Assembly: GCA_018333895.1 (NCBI GenBank)
Contig: JAGXSJ010000137.1
Coordinates: forward strand, 1 to 64,000
DNA from: Truepera sp.
GTDB lineage: Bacteria > Deinococcota > Deinococci > Deinococcales > Trueperaceae
Length of the DNA stretch: 64,000 bases
Direction of reading: 5' to 3'
Below are positions 29,393-38,085 of the stretch, one piece after another. The notes below the pieces were generated by a model that did not search any database, was not told where the DNA came from, and was given only the letters and a program-made list of their open reading frames with translations. Position numbers and translations under genes: made by a program. The first letter of the stretch is position 1, and every line of letters begins with the position of its first letter.

Positions 29393-30601
29393 CTATCTAC
29401 CGAGGATACGGTTAATCTGCTCTGCTGCTTCGTTGAGTGCCTGTTCCGGCGGTGCCTGCTCTAGGTAGACGAGTTGCAGCGCCCGAACTGTAATGTCAGC
29501 AATCCTCTCCCACTCGGGGACGATCGGCGCGAAGCGAGCATGGGGAAGCAGGTCGACAATTGTGCCAAGCCTCGGGTGTTCGGCAAAGTAGAGATCTTCG
29601 GCGACCGCCTTAAGGACCGGCAACATCCCCTCGCCCTGGGTGAAACGGAAGCGATACTCGGGCTGAAAGGCGAACTCCAGGAACTGCCAAGCCGCCTCTT
29701 TGGCCCGCGAAGTGCTGAACATCATAATCGTGTCTGTCACCCCCATGGTGGCCGGGCGCTCTTTGAAGGGGAGGGCTGCAACGCCGTAGTTAAGGTCAGG
29801 CGCCTCTGCAGCGAGATGGCCGATAAACCAGGGGCCAGTAATCATCATCCCGAGGCGCCCTGCTTTGAAGAGCTCCTGCAGATCTTCGCGACCGTAGGCC
29901 GTCGGGCCTGGCTGGGTGAGACCGTCCCGGATCAGCTGGCGGTAAAACTCGGCAGCCGCTACCGCCTCCGGGCTGTTAATACCGCTCTGTCCGTCGTCGG
30001 TAAGGATATCCCCGCCAAAGGTCCAGAGGGCGTAGTACCAGTAGACGTCGGCTTCGATCTCCCCACCCTGCAAGCCAAAGCCAAACGCATCGGTCTCTTC
30101 TACGATGCGCCGGGCGGCTTCCCGAAGCTCATCCCAGCTTACCGGCGGCTCCGTGATGCCTGCCGCTTCGAAAAGATCCTTGTTGTAGTAAAAGGCTCTA
30201 ACGGACGCCGCCACCGGTAGGCCATAGGTCTTGCCGTCCAGGATAGACGGGGTAAGGAAAGCCTCGATGAACTGGCCTCTAAAAGCGTCGGTCATAAAGG
30301 CGTCTAGCGGCTCGGCCAGACCCTCTGCGACAAACTCGGCCAGCCAGCGGGTGCCGATGATCGAGATATCGGGCGCCCGCCCGCCCGCGATATCGGTGGT
30401 CAATCGCATGAAGAGAAGATCCCAGGGAACCACTTCGATGCGCACCTCGATATCCGGATGTGCGCGTTGAAAGTCCGCTGCAACGTCCTGAAAGAAGGGG
30501 CCGGTGAGGCCGCTGTATTCGGCAATCACCACTCTGAGCGAGGTTTGGGCCGCAGCGAGCCCCCACACCAGCAAAAACAGAACTACTAAAAGCCGCTTCA
30601 T
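29393..30601 (-). CDS. ABC transporter sugar-binding protein (family 1)
   Basis: Signal peptide; DFQRAHPDIEVRIEVVPWDLLFMRLTTDIAGGRAPDI, GLPVAASVRAFYYNKDLFEAAGI. Confidence 0.92.
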   Translation of the reverse strand: MKRLLVVLFLLVWGLAAAQTSLRVVIAEYSGLTGPFFQDVAADFQRAHPDIEVRIEVVPWDLLFMRLTTDIAGGRAPDISIIGTRWLAEFVAEGLAEPLDAFMTDAFRGQFIEAFLTPSILDGKTYGLPVAASVRAFYYNKDLFEAAGITEPPVSWDELREAARRIVEETDAFGFGLQGGEIEADVYWYYALWTFGGDILTDDGQSGINSPEAVAAAEFYRQLIRDGLTQPGPTAYGREDLQELFKAGRLGMMITGPWFIGHLAAEAPDLNYGVAALPFKERPATMGVTDTIMMFSTSRAKEAAWQFLEFAFQPEYRFRFTQGEGMLPVLKAVAEDLYFAEHPRLGTIVDLLPHARFAPIVPEWERIADITVRALQLVYLEQAPPEQALNEAAEQINRILGR

Positions 30602-30913
30602 GGTGTCTCCCTTTCCAGTATGGACGATATAACGATTGGTAGCGGAGCTGTCTCAGTCAGGCGCTTTGGACAACGCCACCTGCGACAACTTTCGGGCAAC
30701 GCCTACTATCCCGTGACCTCCTCTCCGGCTTCTTGAGCCAGAAGCCAGCGCGACTTCAGCTATCCAGCAGGCCTCACCACCTCAAGGTGCCTCTTGACCA
30801 TAACTGAACCTTAGGTTTAAGGATAGCGAACTTTTCTTGAAATGTCAAGGTCACAAGTTGAACTTTTTTGATAATATATGATAGGATAGGGTGGATTGTA
30901 AAGGAGTGCTGCT

Positions 30914-30982
30914 ATGGACAGTAGCCTTGACGCCGCTGAGTTCACTTTTCAACCGCCTATGCCCAGGGCTCTAAACGGATGA
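30914..30982 (+). CDS. Possible 22-aa leader peptide
   Basis: MDSSLDAAEFTFQPPMPRALNG* with AAGGAG at 30901-30906; its TGA overlaps the downstream ATG (ATGA). Confidence 0.4.
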   Translation: MDSSLDAAEFTFQPPMPRALNG

Positions 30983-31956
30983 GAACCCTCTTGGTTGTCA
31001 GTGGTGGCGATGCTCCCGGGGTGAATGCCGCGCTCTACCATTACACGCGGGCTGCGGCTCTTAACGGCGATGAGGTTTTCGGCGCCATCGGGGCGTTCGA
31101 GGGTCTCCTGCAAGAGCAGCTCAAACCGCTCAGCCCACAGGAGCTGGATCCAGTGGTCGGTCAGGGTGGCAGCTATCTCCCTTCGAGTCGCGAACCGGTG
31201 CTTAAAGAGGCGTCCAACTGCGAGCGGCTAAAAGGCGTTCTGGAGCGACACTGCATCGACAACCTAGTGCTTTTCGGCGGTGACGGCACCTTAAGCAACC
31301 TGGCTGCCATCCTACAAAGCCTTAATATCGCCTGCCTCGGCATTCCAGCGACCATCGACAACGACGTGCCGGGCAGCGAGCTAACCCTCGGCTTCGCGTC
31401 GGCGTGCAGCATGGCCCAGCAAATGATCGACGGATTACGGGCCACAGCTCGAGCCCTCCCCGGGCGCGCCTTTGCCGTCGAAGTGCTCGGGGGCCACACC
31501 GGCTTCCTGGCACTCGATATTGCCTATGCCGCAGGAGCGGACGCTGTGCTCATCCCCGAATATGCTTATGACCTAGGGCGCATAGCCAAGCGCCTCCAAG
31601 ACGCGGCCAGAACTTATCGCTACGGTCTGGTCATCTATTCGGAGGGGATTGGCGACAGCCAGCGCTTTACCCAAGCCATGCACGCACACGGGCTTCACGT
31701 GCGCAGCAGCAAACTCGGGCACGCCCAGCGGGGCGCACCGCCGGTCCACCAGGATCGCAAACTTGCCGCCGATATGGCGCTGCTGGCCTATCACACCCTC
31801 CAGCAGGGGGCACGCCAGGGCACAGTGTTAGTGCAACAGGGCAAGGTGCGCTTTCTCAGAACCACCGTCGCAACACTGCCCCGCCGCCTCCCCGAGCGCT
31901 CGCTTTATGAGCGCGTTAACGGGCTGCCAGCGGCACCCAGGGAGAACACCCGATGA
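30979..31956 (+). CDS. PfkA-family sugar-phosphate kinase
   Basis: VVSGGDAPGVNAALYHYTRAA, LFGGDGTL, GIPATIDNDVPGSELTLGFASA, EVLGGHTGFLALD. Confidence 0.9.
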   Translation: MRTLLVVSGGDAPGVNAALYHYTRAAALNGDEVFGAIGAFEGLLQEQLKPLSPQELDPVVGQGGSYLPSSREPVLKEASNCERLKGVLERHCIDNLVLFGGDGTLSNLAAILQSLNIACLGIPATIDNDVPGSELTLGFASACSMAQQMIDGLRATARALPGRAFAVEVLGGHTGFLALDIAYAAGADAVLIPEYAYDLGRIAKRLQDAARTYRYGLVIYSEGIGDSQRFTQAMHAHGLHVRSSKLGHAQRGAPPVHQDRKLAADMALLAYHTLQQGARQGTVLVQQGKVRFLRTTVATLPRRLPERSLYERVNGLPAAPRENTR

Positions 31957-33011
31957 GCGAATACCCCAACCACACCTATCAGGAGATCATGAGTCAACCC
32001 CAGTCCTGGCACGAGGCCCTGCAACGCTTCGAAGCCGCCAAGGAGGAGTTAGCTGCGTTATGGCAGCGCGAGCAGCTTGAGCGCGTCATCTTCACCGGCT
32101 GCGGCTCGACCTATTACCTGTCGCTGATGGGTGCACGCCTCTTTCAGCGTCTCACGGCTGTCCCCACCCAGGCTTATCCGGCCTCCGAACTAGTGCTCTT
32201 CCCTGACTCGGTCTATCTCAAGGCATCGCGAACGCTGCTAGTAGCGGTCTCGCGCTCCGGCAGCACCACCGAAACGGTCGCCGCGCTCAAGCTCTTTAAG
32301 GAGCTAAACCTCGGTCCAACCTTGACCCTAGGCTGTTACCGCGACAGCCCCTTAGCCCAGCAAGCAGACGTAGCCCTGATTGTGGACAGTGCTCGCGAGG
32401 CCAGCGTGGCGCAGACGCGCTCGTTCAGCAGCATGGCAGTGTTGGCACAGTGCCTAGCTCATTATCTGAGTCCAGAGCGGAGCATCGAACGACTGCTACC
32501 GTTGCCCGGAGCCTGCCAGCGGCTACTGGCGACCTACCAGGGGCTGGCTCAAGCCCTGGCTGAAGATGCCACCATCCAGCGTTTCTTCTTCCTGGGCACA
32601 GAAGCGCTTTATGGCCTTGCCTGCGAAGCCATGCTCAAGATGAAAGAGATGTCGCTGAGTTACAGTGAGGCCTTTCACACGCTCGAGTTCCGGCACGGCC
32701 CCATGTCGATGGTGGATCCGAGCGCCTTAGTGATTGGCCTTGTCTCTGACAGCGCCCTGCTCCCTGAGCAAGCGGTGCTAAAGCAGATGCGCTGGCAAGG
32801 TGCCAGAACGCTAAGTATCAGTGAGGACGGCCTAGCTGAAGCGCAGTTCACGGTTGCGCTGCAATCAGGTATCCCTGAAACAGCCAGAGCCATCCTCTAT
32901 CTGCCCGTTTTGCAGCTCTTGGCCTATTACCGGGCCTTGAGGAACGGCCAGAATCCCGATCAACCCGTTAATCTCGCGGCGGTCGTGACCCTGGATTCGC
33001 TGCTGGGCTAG
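31953..33011 (+). CDS. SIS-domain sugar-phosphate isomerase/deaminase (AgaS/GlmS-C-like)
   Basis: VIFTGCGSTYYLSLMGARLFQRL, VAVSRSGSTTETVAALK, CEAMLKMKEMSLSYSEAFHTLEFRHGPMSMV. Confidence 0.87.
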   Translation: MSEYPNHTYQEIMSQPQSWHEALQRFEAAKEELAALWQREQLERVIFTGCGSTYYLSLMGARLFQRLTAVPTQAYPASELVLFPDSVYLKASRTLLVAVSRSGSTTETVAALKLFKELNLGPTLTLGCYRDSPLAQQADVALIVDSAREASVAQTRSFSSMAVLAQCLAHYLSPERSIERLLPLPGACQRLLATYQGLAQALAEDATIQRFFFLGTEALYGLACEAMLKMKEMSLSYSEAFHTLEFRHGPMSMVDPSALVIGLVSDSALLPEQAVLKQMRWQGARTLSISEDGLAEAQFTVALQSGIPETARAILYLPVLQLLAYYRALRNGQNPDQPVNLAAVVTLDSLLG

Positions 33012-33061
33012 GTGCTGAGCATAAGTGAGGGTTTATCAACCTAAGATTGGAGTCAGAGATC

Positions 33062-34048
33062 GTGCCAACACTCACCATCGGCAAATGGAACGGGCTGAAA
33101 AGGACAAGCAACGAAGCGGGCACTTTTAGTATTGTGGCCTTCGATCAGCGCGATAGCTATCGTCAGATGCTAGCGAGCAAAACCACCTATCGCGAAGCTG
33201 TCAAGATCAAGCAGGCGGTCGTTGAAGCGCTCTCGCCCTATGCCAGCGCCTTCTTGCTTGATCCGGAGTACGGTCTAGAGCCGGCTCTCTACCTGCACCG
33301 TACCAGCGGATTGATCCTGGCGGTCGAGAAGAGCGGTTACAGTGGGGACGCGACCTACCGCCGCACTGAGCTCTACGCGCACTGGAATGTGGCCAAGATC
33401 AAGCTTGCTGGCGCGCAAGCCGTTAAGTTGCTGGTCTACTATCACCCCAAGGCCGGTGCGCTAGCTAACGAGATCGAATCGCTCTCCGCAGACATTGCTG
33501 AACAGTGCAGAAACCACGACCTCTGCTACTTCCTTGAGCCGTTAATTTATAGCCTTGACCCGCGGCTGCCCAAAGCAAGCCCGGAGTTTGCCCGCCAGCG
33601 CCCTGAGCTAATTTGTGAGACCGCCACCAGGCTGGCGGCTACCGGACCGGATGTGCTTAAGCTCGAGTTCCCGGTAGATGTGACCTTCGATCCTGATCAG
33701 TCGCGCTGGCGTGACGCTTGCGCAGCCCTGAGCGAAGCCTCGCCGGTGCCGTGGGTGCTCCTCAGCGCCGGCGTGGAGTTTGAGCTCTTTAAGCAGCAGC
33801 TCGAGCTCGCTTGTGCCGCTGGTGCCAGCGGCTTCCTGGCCGGACGGGCGATCTGGCAGGAGGGCGTTAGCATGAGCCCGGAGTCCCGGCAAACTTTTTT
33901 GACTAAGACAGCGGTACCGCGCCTCCACCAGCTGACGGAGATCGTTAACGCTCATGCCCGGCCCTGGACGGCTTTCTTTTCCCCGGCACCTTTAGGGGAA
34001 GAAAGCGCCTTTGCCAAGTACGGCGCTTACAGCGGTTTTCACAAATAA
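33062..34048 (+). CDS. LacD-family class I aldolase (tagatose-1,6-bisphosphate aldolase-like)
   Basis: FSIVAFDQRDSYRQML, DPEYGLEPAL, VKLLVYYHP, DVLKLEFPVD. GTG start preferred over the track's TTG at 33047. Confidence 0.82.
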   Translation: MPTLTIGKWNGLKRTSNEAGTFSIVAFDQRDSYRQMLASKTTYREAVKIKQAVVEALSPYASAFLLDPEYGLEPALYLHRTSGLILAVEKSGYSGDATYRRTELYAHWNVAKIKLAGAQAVKLLVYYHPKAGALANEIESLSADIAEQCRNHDLCYFLEPLIYSLDPRLPKASPEFARQRPELICETATRLAATGPDVLKLEFPVDVTFDPDQSRWRDACAALSEASPVPWVLLSAGVEFELFKQQLELACAAGASGFLAGRAIWQEGVSMSPESRQTFLTKTAVPRLHQLTEIVNAHARPWTAFFSPAPLGEESAFAKYGAYSGFHK

Positions 34049-34062
34049 TGAGTCGCCTTAGC

Positions 34063-34146
34063 GCAGGTATCATCTCTGCAAAGGCGCCCTGGAGAACGAT
34101 TCGCAGTCCTGCAAGCACCTGCAGGATCAAACCAGATGATACCTGC
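34063..34146. repeat. MITE-like element copy M2
   Basis: GCAGGTATCATCT (34063-34075) / AGATGATACCTGC (34134-34146); homology with M1 starts at about 34030, inside the aldolase 3' end. Confidence 0.87.
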
Positions 34147-34194
34147 TATAAGTGAGCAACCGGCTCGCCAAAGGGGTAAGATCGGTTAACCATC

Positions 34195-34953
34195 ATGATC
34201 AAAGAAGATCGTCTCCACTATATCCTCAACCAGGTGCGCCAGAGCGGCAAGGGCATCGTGGGCGAGCTGAGCGCTGCGGCCGGGGTCAGCAACATCACGC
34301 TCAGACGCGACCTCAAAGAGCTCGCCGAGCAAGGTCTGATCCGCCGCGTTCATGGCGGCGTGGTCTATCCGGCGCAGTCACCGCAAGAGGCGCCGGTCAT
34401 CCAGCGGATGAAAGAGAACCGAAGCTTCAAAGAGCGGATTGCCAAGGTTGCCTCAGCCCTGATCCAAGACGGCGAGTCTCTCTTCATCGGCTCTGGCTCG
34501 ACCACGGCCCTGGTCGCTAGGGGGCTGAAGGGGCGGAGTCTAAGCGTTGTCACCAACGCCATTACGGTGGTTAATGAGCTAGCCGGCCAGGAAGGTGTCA
34601 ACGTGGTGGTCTTGGGCGGCATGCTGCGGGCTTCTGAGCTATCGATGCTCGGCCACATCACCGCACAGGCGCTCAAAGAAGTGCGCGTGAGCAAGGTGAT
34701 TATTGGGATTCACGCCATCGATTTGCGCGCGGGGCTCACCAACGACTACCTACCGGAGGTCTTGACCGATAGGGCGATTTTAGACCTCGGCTCCCAGGTG
34801 GTTCTGGTAGCTGACCATAGCAAGTTTGGCAAGGTCGCTTCGGCCTTCCTGGCCCCGTTAGAGCGACTTTCGACGGTGGTCACCGATGACCAGACCGATG
34901 CGGGGATGCTTTCGGCGCTACGCCAGCTAGGCATCACCGTGGTGCTCGCCTAG
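34195..34953 (+). CDS. DeoR-family transcriptional regulator
   Basis: N-terminal HTH (RLHYILNQVRQSGKGIVGELSAAAGVSNITLRRDLKEL) and DeoR sensor domain (GSGSTTALVARGL). Confidence 0.93.
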   Translation: MIKEDRLHYILNQVRQSGKGIVGELSAAAGVSNITLRRDLKELAEQGLIRRVHGGVVYPAQSPQEAPVIQRMKENRSFKERIAKVASALIQDGESLFIGSGSTTALVARGLKGRSLSVVTNAITVVNELAGQEGVNVVVLGGMLRASELSMLGHITAQALKEVRVSKVIIGIHAIDLRAGLTNDYLPEVLTDRAILDLGSQVVLVADHSKFGKVASAFLAPLERLSTVVTDDQTDAGMLSALRQLGITVVLA

Positions 34954-34992
34954 GGCCGCGTGGTGCGTGATCTACCCAAGAGGCGCAGCGAT

Positions 34993-35958
34993 ATGAGCCG
35001 GTTATGCGCTATCGGAGTCGATATCGGTGGGACCCATACCAAGCTTGGCGTGGTGGACGCCAGCGGGATTATTCGGCACTTTCGGAAAATCCCTACCGCA
35101 GCGCGGGGCGGCTTAGCGGCCTTCCTCGAGCGGATATTCGCGGAGATTCAGCACCAACTAGAGCTTACTGGGCCTAATATCGCGGGCATCGGCGTAGCCA
35201 TGCACGGCCACCTCGACCAAGAGCGCCGTGGGCCTATCCTCTGTAACAACACGCCAGACCTGCGGGGTATCGATATCAAAGGGCACTTGCAGAGACGCTT
35301 TGGCTACCCCGTCGTTATCAATAACGATCTCACGGCGCACGCATTGGCCGAGTACCGCTACGGCAGCGGCCAGGGCTGTAGACGGTTTCTCTGCCTAGCG
35401 CTGGGCACGGGCTTAGGGGCTGGGGTGATGGTGGGCGGTGAACCGGTCCGGTTTATCGAAGGCACCCCCGGCGATGTGGGACGCCTAGTGCTCGAGCCGA
35501 CTGGCCCGGAAGATGCCTACGGCGTGCGTGGATCCGCCGAGGCCCTGTGTGGCGTACCGGGTATCGAGCGCCTGGCTAAAGCCCGTTATGGCATAGCCAA
35601 AACCGCCTACGAGGTGATCGAGGCAGCCCGCTTGGGGCATGACCCCATAGCCATAGAGATCATGCAGCAAATTGGCGAGTATGTCGGCCAGATCCTGGCC
35701 CTCGTCTGTCCCATCTATCTACCGCAGCGCATCGCTCTTACCGGCGGCACAGCCGAAGCTGGGGAGGTTTTACTGGCAGCCTGCCGTAAGCGTTTCCTAG
35801 CCACGCTGGGTGGCTACTATCAACGCCTGGCTGCGCTCGCGCCTGATTACTACCGTGAGCCCGAGATCGTGGTGGGCAAGCTGCGCAGCGAAGCTGGGCT
35901 GATTGGCGCGGTAGTCGAGTTGTTCGGATCGCTGGAGTGGGCAACACACCGGTGTTAG
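34993..35958 (+). CDS. ROK-family sugar kinase
   Basis: IGVDIGGTHTKLGVVD, NNDLTAHALAEYRYG, LALGTGLGAGVMVGG. Confidence 0.9.
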   Translation: MSRLCAIGVDIGGTHTKLGVVDASGIIRHFRKIPTAARGGLAAFLERIFAEIQHQLELTGPNIAGIGVAMHGHLDQERRGPILCNNTPDLRGIDIKGHLQRRFGYPVVINNDLTAHALAEYRYGSGQGCRRFLCLALGTGLGAGVMVGGEPVRFIEGTPGDVGRLVLEPTGPEDAYGVRGSAEALCGVPGIERLAKARYGIAKTAYEVIEAARLGHDPIAIEIMQQIGEYVGQILALVCPIYLPQRIALTGGTAEAGEVLLAACRKRFLATLGGYYQRLAALAPDYYREPEIVVGKLRSEAGLIGAVVELFGSLEWATHRC

Positions 35959-35974
35959 CGCTTTTGGAGGTGAT

Positions 35975-36109
35975 ATGATCCCCCAGCCCGCGCGTTGTGA
36001 GCCTACCAGTCAGGAGTTTACCCTAAGCCCAGAGACGGTTAGCTGTGCCCCCAACTGTCAAGCGATAGCTACCCTGCAACGAGCGTCGGCTATCCGTTGC
36101 CGGCCGTAG
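35975..36109 (+). pseudogene. N-terminal remnant of a GH20-type beta-N-acetylhexosaminidase (tentative)
   Basis: GGAGGTGAT Shine-Dalgarno then MIPQPARCEPTSQEFTLSPETVSCAPNC...; (I)PQP...FTLSPET resembles a GH20 N-terminal domain; stop at 36107. Confidence 0.5.
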
Positions 36110-36197
36110 GGGAGGGTAGGGAGGGCTCCTGCCTCGCACGTATAACCAAGCCTTGGCCCGCCCTTGGTGGCGAGCAGTTAGCTGTGCCGAGTCGCGA

Positions 36198-37412
36198 CTA
36201 GCGGTAGAGGTCCTCCCGAGAAAGCGGCACCGCGACCCGTCCGTAAGCGTCCGGTTTGGCCAGCAGCGCTTGATGCACCGCGAGGTGGGCAAAGGCGAAC
36301 TGATATGCTGCGGCGCTCATGAAAAAGCGCCTCAACCTGGCCTGCTCGAGGCCGGTTTCGCGGGCCGCCGCCTCCCAGTTGGCCTCCAGCTGGCGCCGCC
36401 AGCATCGCAAGGTGCGCGCATAGTGCTGGCGCCAGTCCTCGACGTCACACACTTCGAAGCCGGCCTCCTCGGCCGCTTTGAGGCTTTGCCAGAGCGGCAC
36501 GATTTCGGTGTCCGGAAAGACGTAGCGCTGGTTGAGCTCACCCGAAATAACGCGGCTCAACGCCTTTGGCGACCTCGGCCCGGCCGAGATCGCATGGTTG
36601 AGCATCAGCCCGCCGGGTCTGAGCCGCTGCCAGGCGACTTGGAAGTAGACCGGCAGCTTCTCGCCGCCTACGTGCTCGGCCATGCCGACGCTGGCAATTT
36701 TGTCGAACTCGCCTGTCAGGTCGCGGTAGTCACAGAGTTCGAGCGCCACCTCCCGACCCAGCCCGGCCAGGTGCACGCGCCTTTGCGCTTCCTCCAACTG
36801 CCGCTGCGAGATGGTGATGCCCTTCACCTTGACGCCGTAACGCTCTGCCGCGTAGATGACCAGACCGCCCCAACCGCAGCCGATGTCGAGCAGGCGCTCG
36901 CCCGGTTTAAGGCGCAGCTTGCGGCAGATCAGCTCGAGCTTGGCCTCTTGGGCTTCGTCGAGCGTCTCGTGACCGGAAGGGAAGTAGGCGCAGGAGTAGA
37001 CCATGCGCTTGCCCAGCCACAGCTCATAAAAGCGGTTGGAGAGGTCATAGTGATGCTGGACGGCCTGCCGGTCCCGCGCTTTGGAGTGTTTGGGCCCGCG
37101 CAAGTGGGCTGCTGGGAGCTGGGCGCGCGTGCCCGCGTGCCGGCGCAGGATCGCTGCCTCTCGCGCCAGCTGCGCCCAGTCCAGCAGCGAAAGACGCGGT
37201 TCGAGCACCTCGAGCACCTCGAACACCGCCTCCGGATCGCCCTCGATGTTGAAGTCGCCGTGCAGATAGGCCTCCGCCACGGAGAGGTCTAGCGGCAGCT
37301 CGAGCATCCGTCCGAGCGCCTCACTTTGGGTCAGGACCAACGTCGCTCGCGGCGGCTCCGTGCCGGCGGGAAGGACCGTCTCGTCCCAGAGGCGGATGCG
37401 GTATGAGGCCAT
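36198..37412 (-). CDS. Cyclopropane-fatty-acyl-phospholipid synthase family methyltransferase
   Basis: HYDLSNRFYELWLGKRMVYSCAYF, GERLLDIGCGWGGLVIYAAERYGVKVKGITIS, SVGMAEHVG. Confidence 0.93.
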   Translation of the reverse strand: MASYRIRLWDETVLPAGTEPPRATLVLTQSEALGRMLELPLDLSVAEAYLHGDFNIEGDPEAVFEVLEVLEPRLSLLDWAQLAREAAILRRHAGTRAQLPAAHLRGPKHSKARDRQAVQHHYDLSNRFYELWLGKRMVYSCAYFPSGHETLDEAQEAKLELICRKLRLKPGERLLDIGCGWGGLVIYAAERYGVKVKGITISQRQLEEAQRRVHLAGLGREVALELCDYRDLTGEFDKIASVGMAEHVGGEKLPVYFQVAWQRLRPGGLMLNHAISAGPRSPKALSRVISGELNQRYVFPDTEIVPLWQSLKAAEEAGFEVCDVEDWRQHYARTLRCWRRQLEANWEAAARETGLEQARLRRFFMSAAAYQFAFAHLAVHQALLAKPDAYGRVAVPLSREDLYR

Positions 37413-37515
37413 TGTAATCGAAATCCGGCCGAGCGTGTTGAGGTGGTGTTCGTTTCAGGCCTGCCGAGATTTGGACTACTGATGCGCCAGCCCGCTTAAA
37501 AAGCTCTCTGCGCTT

Positions 37516-37545
37516 TTGGACATTCGCGCTTCGGTGTGCTACACT
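37516..37545 (+). promoter_or_regulatory. Candidate rpsO promoter
   Basis: TTGGAC (37516-37521), 18-bp spacer, TACACT (37540-37545) with TG upstream. Confidence 0.45.
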
Positions 37546-37622
37546 TGACGGTTGGAGACGGGGGTTGGCGTTTACCTTTATTGCACGCCGGCTCTAGTCT
37601 ACCCGAAAGCGCAGGTATTTGC

Positions 37623-37892
37623 ATGGCACTAGACCCACAGCACAAGGCAAGCATCATGGCCGAGTACGCCAAAACGCCCGGCGACACCGGCTCGGCGGAA
37701 GTTCAGGTAGCGCTGCTCACTGCCCGCATCGAGTCGCTGAGCGGCCATTTACAGCAAAATACCAAGGATCACCACGGGCGGCGCGGCCTGCTTAAGATGG
37801 TCGGCAAGCGCAAGCGGCTGTTAAAGTACCTCGAGCAGAGTAATTACGAAGGCTATAAAGCGCTCATCGGTCGCTTGGGCCTGCGGCGCTAA
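37623..37892 (+). CDS. rpsO: 30S ribosomal protein S15
   Basis: [53 protein letters not shown]. Confidence 0.97.
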   Translation: MALDPQHKASIMAEYAKTPGDTGSAEVQVALLTARIESLSGHLQQNTKDHHGRRGLLKMVGKRKRLLKYLEQSNYEGYKALIGRLGLRR

Positions 37893-37915
37893 GTAACGTG
37901 CGGCAAGACCTCATA

Positions 37916-37991
37916 GCAGGTATCATCTGGCTTGAGTTGGCGTCAGCCTACGAATCGTTGTTCAGAGCATCTTGGCAGCGATGATACCTGC
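37916..37991. repeat. MITE-like element copy M3 (inverted relative to M1/M2)
   Basis: GCAGGTATCATCT (37916-37928) and GATGATACCTGC (37980-37991); reverse complement aligns with M1/M2 including AACGATTCG, without the internal palindromes. Confidence 0.82.
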
Positions 37992-38032
37992 GCTGAGCCG
38001 ACTCAGTAGAAAATCGCGGGCCGCTCTCGTTA

Positions 38033-38057
38033 GCGAGGCGCCGTGCCTCGCTTTTTT
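38033..38057 (+). terminator. Rho-independent terminator/attenuator between rpsO and pnp
   Basis: GCGAGGC-GCCGT-GCCTCGC followed by TTTTTT. Confidence 0.8.
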
Positions 38058-38085
38058 GCTCAGCAGTGGAAAGTAAGGAGAAGGT

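Noticed and set aside
29474-30220. 248-aa plus-strand ORF
   Set aside because: Antisense to the sugar-binding protein gene; spurious.
36153-37292. 379-aa plus-strand ORF
   Set aside because: Fully antisense to a clear cyclopropane-fatty-acid synthase; composition is an artefact of high GC.
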